Origin: Steromphala cineraria
Taxonomy: Eukaryota > Mollusca > Gastropoda > Trochida > Trochidae
Reading direction: 5' to 3'
Length of the DNA: 64,000 nt
NCBI GenBank assembly: GCA_916613615.1
Contig: OU744726.1
Location: 19,223,515-19,287,514, forward strand
The first letter of the stretch is position 1, and each line of letters starts with the position of its first letter. Under the pieces are notes generated by a model that was given only the letters and a program-made list of their open reading frames with translations, was not told where the DNA came from and did not search any database. Below, piece by piece: positions 13,315-25,300 of the stretch. The position numbers were made by a program, and so were the translations under genes.

Positions 13315-13362
13315 ATGGATAAGGAAAACTACAGTCTTCGGTCTGGTTTTTTACTTACACAG
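13315..13362 (+). CDS. PLEK: Pleckstrin coding exon 1
   Basis: Encodes MDKENYSLRSGFLLTQ and ends in phase 0 at CAG|gtaaga. SGFLL corresponds to the first PH strand (human ..REGYLV). This ATG (gcaATGG context) was chosen because it places the PH strand at the same distance from the start as in vertebrates. A longer 5' UTR exon upstream is possible. Confidence 0.85.
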
Positions 13363-16300
13363 GTAAGAAAACTGCAAGCATTGCCATTCTCTCGATGTAT
13401 TAATGACAGAAAACATTTATGTCGACTTTTGTTTTTCTCAAAATTAAACTTCCGGTGCGAATATAAAAACGATTCCTGCATGATATTTAGTATCCAGCTG
13501 CGTTCAACGAATACTTCAGAGATGATTCATCCCATATATGTGTCACTCAAACATTGTTACGTACATGCTTAATTGTCTAAATGCATACCGGTCATCATGA
13601 TTAGAAGTCATAATCATATCATGATATGTATCCTCACACTGAAAATCAAATCAATAAAAAAAAAAATGTTTTTTTTTCATAAAAGTCGGTCGTGACATGA
13701 CATTCATGGTTTCAGTCAACAAATGAATGTTCCTAAGCTGATGAATAAAATCCTCAATCAATGTTTTGATCAAATGCTATTTTACCAAATTATGAAGTTA
13801 TCTATGATAAACAAAAACATATTTACCTTTCCTTTGATAATTCAGCAATTTGTTCTTAGAAGTACAGTGGACTAATTGGTTGTAAATGTTATTACTCTGC
13901 ACCTAATATAGAAGTCCAGTAAGATCTTTATATGAAATTTGGACTGTCTCGATTAATACAGGCTGTATTTTCTTTTAGTAACTAGTTAAATATTCTGCTA
14001 TTAAAAATACAGGAATGCAATTGTAAAGAAAAAACAAAATTTTATATGTAGTATTGAAACTTCAAGTTGCAACCTGGTCTCAATTTAATTAAATATGTGT
14101 TTTGTTAGTGTTTCATCTGATATTTCATGAACAAAACTTTAATTTCTTGCCTATAGATATATCTTTATATGTTTTCTATGAAATCAATCTAAATAAATTT
14201 GGATCAACAGGTTTTATATTTGGTCATACTGTTGATCTAAGATTGGCCCGTAAGGCGGGTCATCCCCCTGACCTCTGAAATCAGCCGCTCAGCCAATCAG
14301 AAAAGTTGCCCTAGCTCGCTGGAAGTTTAAAAAACTCAGCAGCTTTTGAAATGGATGATGTTCGGAGCTCTGTCATTCGGAGCGGAGCAGAGCGACCATT
14401 TCGATGAACAATCCGATTGCTTGGATGTATTAATAGATTATATTTTTTCATTTTAAAATGATTAGCGTATTTGCTAGTTGTCAATGACAAATGATGATTG
14501 CACATCGCACAGATACTAACGTGGCGAAAATATAATAACAAAGTTAGAGCATGATAAATGTCAATATTTACGAAAATCCTCATGCAAGGGGAGCTAACTC
14601 CTTTTTTATCAAACTCGTTTGTACTAATTTCTTTCGTTTCCATCTAAATAATTTTAAAAATAGTGATTTTTTGTCAATCATAAATCTAAAAATGTTTCAT
14701 ACAACCAAAATAAAGCCAACCTACTGATATTTTTATTATCAGTAACAAAAACAATAACTATTTTTCACAATGCACACTGTTGTTGAGAACAGGCCATAAG
14801 CTATCATATGTTTCTTCTGTTCACACATTGAATGAGCGACTATGAACTGTTTGTGACGTCGAATGTGATTGATCAAATCGCGAATTCGTTATTTGCATAC
14901 GAAAGGTCACCGGGACGACCTCTCACACTGATCAAATTTAGATCAACAGTATGACCAAATGTTAACCTGTTGATCTAAATTTATTTAGATTGCTATGAAA
15001 TAGACTAAAATTTAGTCTATGAAATATTTCAAATAATAACAGTACCTAGGTTTATATTTTTTTATATCTTCAGGCTTTTCTTTTCATATCTTGTCATATT
15101 TAGAATTCCAGAAATAAGACATAGACTGTATTAAAGGCTCCTATACAGTGTTGTTCCTAGGTGGTCAGGTAAGGGGGTCATTTTGGCTTTTTTTTAGCGG
15201 ATGGGACCCCTTGCAATGGTGAAAGTATCCTACTTCTCCAAAATTTAAGGGACACCAAGCAAAAAGGGTGGGCAAATTTCCCCAGGACCCCTTCTAGGAA
15301 CAACACTGCCTATAGACTGTATTAAAGGCTCCTATTTAATACACTGTCATGAAGTAAGACTAGCTATGAAATAAACACATTTTATGCATGTTTTCCTATT
15401 CAGTAATACCTAATAACGTGACAATTACTCATTCTTTTGTTTGAAAAGATTGCAAACAACAAGTGGAAAGCGCGATGGTACACTCTAAGCGAGGATGAGT
15501 TGTGTTGTCATCGACAAAGACAGAAGTCGATAGTCATCAGTACGCTCGCTCTCTCGGGTTGTTCAATTGTGTGTCCATGTACAGACAAGACTGAAGTCAG
15601 TCCCCAGGTAAATAATCAGACTTCAGTAATTAGCAATTATATTAGTGATAATGGTAATATGGTATACTTGATGATACGTGTTGTGATTCAGAACCCTGAA
15701 TTTGATACATTTCCATTTACCTGTAGTACATAATGATTTATGATCATTAATACTAATGATTTTGTGTGGTATTATCAATATATTGCAAATACAGAAACAA
15801 CATGATACAAATTATTGCACATTTTTGAAAATTCCAAATATATCTTATGTTTTGAAGTAACCTTTTCTATCAGAATTGCAGAAAACACGACCCATTTAAA
15901 CATGATTTATAAAAAAGTTGTTAACAGAGTGTGAACCTGTAAAACAAGTGAAGATATGTATAAACTCATGACCAGTAATTGTAATTGTTCCTTTCCTAAA
16001 ACCTGTGGATTGCTGAGAAATGGTTGCTGTTATTTTAAGTCAAGAGAGCATGACAAATCTTATTTTTGAAAAGAACCAATATTTTGCAATACAGAAAGAG
16101 GAACAATACTAGCCTTAGTACTAATATCACAAATTAAATTCACTCATTTCCCTGTCTGTCTGTCTGTCCGACCGTGATACTGAGCAGAACTCAATGAAAC
16201 TTGGCACGTGGATTAGTCTTCATGTGAAGATTTACCTTTTGTTAATTTCACTTCTTCAGATTTTTGGCAGTTTCTTTACATAACTTTCCAGAAATTATTG

Positions 16301-19300
16301 TCAAATTAATGTGAATAATGTAATGAAATAATGTAAATAAATTTTTTTAATAATATATGATGTGGTAGACCTTTGATATTGTGCACTTGTGCATCTATCA
16401 TGATAAGACCTTTCAGATGAGGTCATAATTTGTGGCCTCGTGACCTTGATCAGGGCATCCTGGGGCATCAGTGTTTCACAAACACCGCTTGTACCCCCCG
16501 CGACAACGAAGTTGCGGGGGTATTAAAATGGGTACCTTCCGTCCGTTACACTTTGTGTCCGGGTCATAACTTTGAAACTAATCAACCATTTCAATTCAAA
16601 TTTATAGTGGATCTGAAGAAACATGTTATTATGTGTCATGAGTAATAATTTTGAGAAAATCTTCATAAAATATTAGAATTTTGGAGAAAAAAAGTGGTAA
16701 ATTTGTAAGAAATCTGTTACAAGTCCTGTCCGGCTTACAACTTCTAAACTTTAGTTTATCATCACATTTTGATCAAATTTGATATTGAGATACATAATCA
16801 TATAAAGGTGTGTCATGAAGAACAATTTTGAAAATATTTTTATAAAATTTTGCCTTTTTTGGCAAAAAAGGAGGACTGTTGGAAAACTGTTACAAGTCCT
16901 GTCCGGCTTACAACTTCTAAACTAATCATCACATATTGATCAAATTTGATATGAAGATACATGATCATCTGAAGGTGTGTCATGAAGAACAATTTTGAAA
17001 ATATTTTTATAAAATTTTGCCTTTTTTGGCAAAAAATTAGGACTCTGTTGGAAAACTGTTACAAGTCCTGTCCGGCTCACAACTTCTAAACTAATCATCA
17101 CATATTGATCAAATTTGATAGGAAAATACATGATCATCTGAAGGTGTGTCATGAAGAACAATATTGAAAATATGCTTGTTTACATATCAAATTGATCTTG
17201 GAGATCCAAATACATAAATTTATTTGTTTGATTTTAATTTTGTCAGTCTACTCGAATGATATCCAACAGTGAAACAACAAATTGTGTTATTTTGTGCGAC
17301 AAAAATTAATCAGCAATATGATAAGGAAAACCTATACATGTTGTGCAATTTGCGGGGGATATAGCTTGACCATGTCAGCTGCTTGTTGTTATTACTTTGC
17401 TTCTCAAGATAACCATTAGGTAATGAGTACAACTGATAAAGATCAAGGAAGTAACTAATACATAACTTGGCACATTGAGTCATTGATTGCTTTACTTGAT
17501 TAATTGCACCAATTTATTGATTGAGTCTTATGACAGATTACATCACTATGTGTGTTTTCCCCTAAGGGTTGAATAGCATTTGAAAACTTTCCTCCAAACT
17601 ACATTAATGAAGTATGATCTAAGAAGAAAGGGAATAGTATGTAACAGAAGTTTGATCTAAATACTGACTTTCTTCACATGAACTCACCATATTGTATAAA
17701 CTAATTTATCAGTCTGAAACAGAATCAATGTAACTTCAGGAGTATTTGGTGTAGTTATTCATTCTTTTAGAAAATATTACCTGTTTGTTAGTCATACTAA
17801 TCATTATCCCCTGACCAATGCCAAATTTTTGCCTTAGTTAATAGCTTGTCTTTTACACAGGAAAGATCTGCTCACTTTTCCCAAATTAAACTGACAAAAG
17901 ATTGAAATATATGTAATTCACAATAATTCACCTTGATTCCTCTCATTCTCAATAAAATCACATTCTAATCACACAATTAGAATATCAACATGATGAATCA
18001 GTTCCTATTCAAGTTTACACAAAATATCAATGAACATGAATTACTAACATTATGTACATGTTACTGTCAAAACTAAGGAATAGACCGACATGATTTATTG
18101 ATCCTCATTTTCTATAAAAAGGGCCAATCAATATTAATACACTACAATTTTAATAAAAAGCCATGATTTTTTTTTGTGATCTTAATGATATTAAATAATA
18201 TTAGGAAAAGTTTATTGCAAGCTTGATTATAAGTTGTCATACCCTCTCTGCTGCAGTGTTTGTTGAAGATTGCTACTCCCCAGGGAGGGGAGCTGTATTT
18301 CCAGGCAGCAGGAGCTGATGACAGAGATGGTTGGGCTCATGCTATTGGAGCCGTCATTCGTTCACAGAGCACCACCAAACAGGTGGGCCATCAATTGTTT
18401 CTTTCCTCAAAAAATGATGTTTGTTCAAAATTAGAATTTGAAATCTAAATTTTGTTTTAAGAATTTATCAAATCATTATTAGCCATATGATGAAAACGTT
18501 GTAAAAGTTTGCTCCACTTGGTTATCTCTTAGTTTGGATGGTACACCCCCCTCGTCTCTGTACTAATGTTTTACATTAGCAGACAATCCTGTATCATGTA
18601 ATTGATACTGATAGATGGTCAGGAATCTATCTCATGTGGACTTTTAACTTGATTCTATTTAACTTTATTGTCATTATCGGTTAAATTTTTGTCAACTTTG
18701 AGCATAATATTTCACGAAATTGCGTCACATTGTTATGATGACCTAAATTTCTTGCGTTTCAGATATCCTACAATAGGATGACATTCCAGAATTTCAGGGC
18801 AAATGCTAACGTTAGGTAAGAATCTTTATTTCTTCAATGGCTTTCATTGTCATTATCGGATAAACTTTACATTTGTCCATTCAATCTCTGATGTCTTTCC
18901 ATTCTTTTGAATTCGTTTGTTCTTTCTTTCATATTCCAACAATTAGCTAGTCATGTAAATTTCGTAGTTACAGCTTATCAGGCCTTGAATTTCATGTTTT
19001 TAAGAATTTTTAGCTCATCAGGACTGAAAGTCCAGATGGGCTTATGGCATGGCCCGTCGTCCGGCGTCCGTCCGTCGTCCGTCCGTCCGTAAACTTTTGA
19101 CACTTTCGACTTCTCCTCATGAACCATACACATTAGAGGGCTGAAATTTTGTGTACAAGTACCTTAGCATATGGAGATTCTAATTTGTAACTTTGGTGAC
19201 CCCATGACCCCAAATAGGGTCACAGGGGTCACAACCTTAAAAAACAATTCTCATCTTCTTCTCCAGTTCCAAAAGTTCTAGAGAGTTAATATTGATATGT

Positions 19301-22300
19301 GCAGACTCCTTGGACAATGGGGATTCTAATTTGTAACTTTATTGACCCTGTGACCCCAAATAGGGTCACAGGGGTCACAACCTTAAATACCTATTTTCAT
19401 CTTCTTCTCCAGTTCCAAAAGGAGTAGAGAGTTAAAAATTATATGTGCAGACTCCTTGGACAATGGAGATTCTAATTTGTAACTTTGGTGACCCTGTGAC
19501 CCCAAATAGGGTCACAGGGGTCACAACCTTAAAAACCTATTTTCATCTTCTTCTCCAGTTCTAAAAGGACTAGAGAGTTAAAAACAATATGTGCGGACTC
19601 CTTGGACAATGGGGATTCTAAATTGTAGATTTTGTGACCCCATGACCCCAAATAGGGTCACAGGGGTCACAACCTTAAAAACCTATTTTCATCTTCTTCT
19701 CCAGTTCTAAAAGGACTAGAGAGTTGAAAGTGATATGTGCAGACTCCTTGGACAATGGGGATTCTAATTTGTAACTTTTGTGAACCTGTGACCCCAAATA
19801 GGGTCACAGGGGTCACAACCTTAAAAGCCTATTTTCATCTTCTTCTCCAGTACTAAAAGGACTAGAGAGTTGAAAGTGATATGTGCAGACTCCTTGGACA
19901 ATGGGGATTCTAATTTGTAACTTTGGTGAACCTGTGACCCCAAATAGGGTCACAGGGGTGACAACCTTAAAAACCTATTTTCATCTTCTTCTCCAGTACT
20001 AAAAGGACTATAGAGTTAAAAATGATATGTGCAGACTCCTTGGCCAATCAGGATTCTTAATTGTAGATTTCGTGACCCCATGACCCCAAATAGGGTCACA
20101 GGGGTCACAACCTTAAAAAACAATTCTCATCTTCTTCTCCAGTTCCAAAAGTTCTAGAGAGTTAATATTGATATGTGCAGACTCCTTGGACAATGGGGAT
20201 TCTAATTTGTAACTTTGTTGACCCTGTGACCCCAAATGTGTCACAGGGGTCACAACCTTAAACAACTATTTTCATCTTCTTCTCAAGTTCCAAAAGGTCT
20301 AGAGTGCTGAAATTATATGTACAGACTCCTTGGCCAATGGGGATTCTAAATTGTAGATTGTGTGACCCCATGACCCCAAATAGGGTCACAGGGGTCACAA
20401 CCTTAAAAACTTATTTTCATCATCATCTTTAGCTCCTAAAGGTCTATTGAGCTGAAAGACTGCATGTAGACTCCTTGGCCAATTGGGATTCTAAACTGTA
20501 GGTTTTGTGACCCCATGACCCCAAATAGGGTCACAGGGGTCACAATCTTAAAAACCTATTTTCATCTCCTTCTCAAGTTCCATAAGGTTAAGAGAGTTGA
20601 AATTTAATGTGCAGATTCTTTGGCCAATGAAGATTTTAAATTGTAGATTACGTGACCCAATGACCCCACATTAGATGACAGTCTATGGCAAATTTATTTC
20701 TCCTTGGATATTTTAGTGTGGACTTCTTTCACTGTCTGATATTGGCGATCTAGAAAGTGTTGAATAATAATACATTTGTTTTGTAATTTTTAGCTCATCA
20801 GGTCCGAAAGACCCGATGGGCTTATGGCATGGCATGGCGTCCGGCGTCCATCCATCCGTCCGTCCGTCCATCCGTAAACTTTTCACATTTTCGACTTCTT
20901 CTCCAGAACCAATGACTCTAGAGAGCTCAAATTTGATGTGGAGACTCCTTGGCAATTGGGGATTTTAAATTGTAGATTTCATGACCTCATGACCCCAAAT
21001 GGGGTCACAGGGGTCAAAACCTTAAAAACCTATTTTCATCTTCTTCTCCAGTTCCAAAAGGTCTAGAGAGCTGAAAAGTTGTGTGTAGACTCCTTGGCCA
21101 ATGAGGATTCTAAAATGTAGATTTCATGACCTCATGACCCCAATTGGGGTCACAGGGGTCAAAACCTTAAAAACCTATTTTCATCTTCTTCTCCAGTTCC
21201 AAAAGGTCTAGAGAGCTGAAAAATTGTGTGTAGACTCCTTGGCCAATGGGGTTTCTAAATTGTAGATTTCATGACCTCATGACCCCAATTGGGGTCACAG
21301 GGGTCAAAACCTTAAAAACCTATTTTCATCTTCTTCTCCAGTTCCAAAAGGTCCAGAGAGCTGAAAAATTGTGTGTAGACTCCTTGGCCAATGGGGTTTC
21401 TAAATTGTAGATTTCATGACCTCATGACCCCAATTGGGGTCACAGGGGTCAAAACCTTAAAAACCTATTTTCATCTTCTTCTCCAGTTCCAAAAGGTCTA
21501 GAGAGCTGAAAAGTTGTGTGTAGACTCCTTGGCCAATGAGGATTCTAAGTTGTAGATTTGATGACTTCATGACCCCAATTGGGGTCACAGGGGTCAAAAC
21601 CTTAAAAACCTATTTTCATCTTCTTCTCCAGTTCCAAAAGGTCTAGAGAGCTAAAAAGTTGTGTGTAGACTCCTTGGCCAATGGGGATTCTAAATTGTAG
21701 ATTTCATTACCTCATGACCCCAATTGGGGTCACAGGGGTCAAAACCTTAAAAACCTATTTTCATCTTCTTCTCAAGATCCAAAAGGTCGAGAGAGCTAAA
21801 ACGTTGTATGTAGACTCCTTGGCCAATGAGGATTCTAAATTTTAGGTTTGGTTACCCCTTGACCCCAATTGGGGTCACAGGGGTCAAAACCTTAAAAACC
21901 TATTTTACTCCATCTTCTCCAGTTCCAAAAGTTCTAAAGAGCTAAAAAGTTGTGTGTAGACTCCTTGGCCAATGAGGATACTAAATTTTAGGTTTGGTTA
22001 CCCCTTGACCCCAATTGGGGTCAAAGGGGTCAAAGCCTTAAAAACATATTTTACTCCTCCTTCTCCAGTTTCAAAAGGTCTAGAGAGCTGAAAAGTTGTG
22101 TAGAATCCTGGGCAAATGGGAATTCTAAATTTTAGGTTTGGTGACCCCATGACCCCAAATGGGGTCACAGGGGTCACAACCTTCAAAACCTATTTTCATC
22201 TTCTCCTCCAGTTCCAAATGGTCTAGAGAGCTAAAAAGTTGTGTGTAGACTCCTTGGCCAATGGGGATTCAAACTTGTAGATTTTGTGACCCAATGACCC

Positions 22301-25300
22301 TAAATGGGGTCACAGGGGTCAAAAACATTTTCCATCAAAAGTCTGATGAGCTACAGAGCCCATGGCTCTATTTTTTATAGGTTTTCTTGCAATAGGTAAC
22401 ATCAGTTTCATTTTTAGCTCATCTTGCCTGTATAAAGCAAACTTGATATGATGCCTGATGAGCTACAGAGCCAATGGCTCTATTTTTAGGGGTTGTGTGG
22501 GAAAGTCAGTTATTGTATTGCCAAAATCTCTTAAAAAAATTAAAAATTTATTCATTTGTCTATTTAAGATAACATAAGATTACTAGCAAAAAGAATTTTT
22601 AGCTCATCAGGACTGAAAGTCCAGATGGGCTTATGGCATGGCCCGTCGTCCGGCGTCCGTCCGTCTGTCGTCCGTCGTCCGTCCGTAAACTTTTGACACT
22701 TTCGACTTCTCCTCATGAACCATACACATAAGAGAGCTGAAATTTTGTGTACAAGTACCTTAGCATATGGAGATTCTAATTTGTAACTTTGGTGACCCTG
22801 TGACCCCAAATAGGGTCACAGGGGTCACAACTTTAAAAACCTATTTTCATCTTCTTCTCCAGTTCCAGAAGGACTAGAGAGTTAAAAATGATATGTGCAG
22901 ACTCCTTGGCCAATGGAGATTCTAATTTGTAACTTTGGTGACCCTGTGACCCCAAATAGGGTCACAGGGGTCACAACCTTAAATACCTATTTTCATCTTC
23001 CTCTCCAGTTCCAAAAGGAGTAGAGAGTTAAAAATGATATGTGCAGACTCCTTGGCCAATGGGGATTCCAATTTGTAACTTTGGTGACCCTGTGACCCCA
23101 AATAGAGTCACAGGGGTCACAACCTTAAATACCTATTTTCATCTTCTTCTCCAGTTCCAAAAGGAGTAGAGAGTAAAAAATGATATGTGCAGACTCCTTG
23201 GCCAATGGGGATTCCAATTTGTAACTTTGGTGACCCTGTGACCCCAAATAGGGTCACAGGGGTCACAACCTTAAATACCTATTTTCATCTTCTTCTCCAG
23301 TTCGAAAAGGAGTAGAGAGTTAAAAATTATATGTGCAGACTCCTTGGACAATGGGGATTCTAATTTGTAACTTTGGTGACCCTGTGACCCCAAATAGGGT
23401 CACAGGGGTCACAACCTTAAAAATCTATTTTCATCTTCTTCTCCAGTTCTAAAAGGACTAGAGAGTTAAAAACGATATGTGCAGACTCCTTGGCCAATGG
23501 GGATTCTAAATTGTAGATTTTGTGACTCCATTGCCCCAAATAGGGTCACAGGGGTCACAACCTTAAAAACCTATTTTCATCTTCTTCTCCAGTTCTAAAA
23601 GGACTAGAGAGTTGATAGTGATATGTGCAGACTCCTTGGACAATGGGGATTCTAATTTGTAACTTTGGTGAACCTGTGACCCCAAATAGGGTCACAGGGG
23701 TCACAACCTTAAAAACCTATTTTCATCTTCTTCTCCAGTTCTAAAAGGTCTAGAGAGCTGAAAGTGATATGTGCAGACTCCTTGGCCAATGGGGATTCTA
23801 AATTGTAGATTTCGTGACCCCATGACCCCAAATAGGGTCACAGGGGTCACAACCTTAAAAACCTATTTTCATCATCTTTAGCTCCTAAAGGTCTATTGAG
23901 CTGAAAGACTGCATGTAGACTCCTTGGCCAATTGGGATTCTAAACTGTAGGTTTTTGTGACCACATGACCCCAAATAGGGTCACAGGGGTCACAATCTTA
24001 AAAACCTATTTTTCTCCATTAGATGACAGTCTATGGCAAATTTATTTCTCCTTGGATATTTTAGTGTGGACTTCTTTCAGTGTCTGATTTTGGCGATCTA
24101 AAAAGTGTTGAATAATAATACATTTGTTTTGTAATATTTTTATAGGTTTTCTTGCAATAGGTAACATCAGTTTCATTTTTAGCTCATATTGCCTGTATAA
24201 AGCAAACTTGATATGATGCCTGATGAGCTACAGAGCCAATGGCTCTATTTTTATAGGTTTTCTTGCAAAAGGTAACATCAGTTTCATTTTTAGCTCATCT
24301 GGCCTGTATAAAGCAAACTTGATATGATGCCTGATGAGCTACAGAGCCAATGGCTCTATTTTTAGCTCATCAGGACTGAAAGTCCAGATGGGCTTATGGC
24401 ATGGCCCATCGTCCGGCGTCCGTCCGTCGTCCGTCCGTCGTCCGTCGTCCGTCCGTCCGTCCGTCCGTAAACTTTTGACACTTTCGACTTCTCCTCATGA
24501 ACCATACACATTAGAGAGCTGAAATTTTGTGTACAAGTACCTTAGCATATGGAGATTCTAATTTGTAACTTTGGTGACCCTGTGACCCCAAATAGGGTCA
24601 CAGGGGTCACAACTTTAAAAACCTATTTTCATCTTCTTCTCCAGTTCCAGAAGGACTAGAGAGTTAAAAATGATATGTGCAGACTCCTTGGCCAATGGGG
24701 ATTCTAATTTGTAACTTTGGTGACCCTGTGATCCCAAATAGGGTCACAGGGGTCACAACCTTAAATACCTATTTTCATCTTCTTCTCCAATTCCAAAAGG
24801 AGTAGAGAGTTAAAAATTATATGTGCAGACTCCTTGGACAATGGAGATTCTAATTTGTAACTTTGGTGACCCTGTGACCCCAAATAGGGTCACAGGGGTC
24901 ACAACCTTAAAAACCTATTTTCATCTTCTTCTCCAGTTCTAAAAGGACTAGAGAGTTAAAAACGATATGTGCAGACTCCTTGGCCATTGGGGATTCTAAA
25001 TTGTAGATTTCGTGACCCCATGACCCCAAATAGGGTCACAGGGGTCACAACCTTAAAAACCTATTTTCATCTTCTTCTCCAGTTCTATAAGGACTAGAGA
25101 GTTGAAAGTGATATGTGCAGACTCCTTGGACAATGGGGATTCTAATTTGTAACTTTGGTGACCCTGTGACCCCAAATAGGGTCACAGGGGTCACAACCTT
25201 AAAAACCTATTTTCATCTTCTTCTCCAGTTCTAAAAGGACTAGAGAGTTAAAAATGATATGTGCAGACTCCTTGGCCAATGGGGATTCTAATTTGTAACT

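Noticed and set aside
19020..19092. Short open frames over the (CCGT)n tracts (also near 22.6 and 24.4 kb)
   Set aside because: They recur with every copy of the repeat and reflect tetranucleotide periodicity, not genes.
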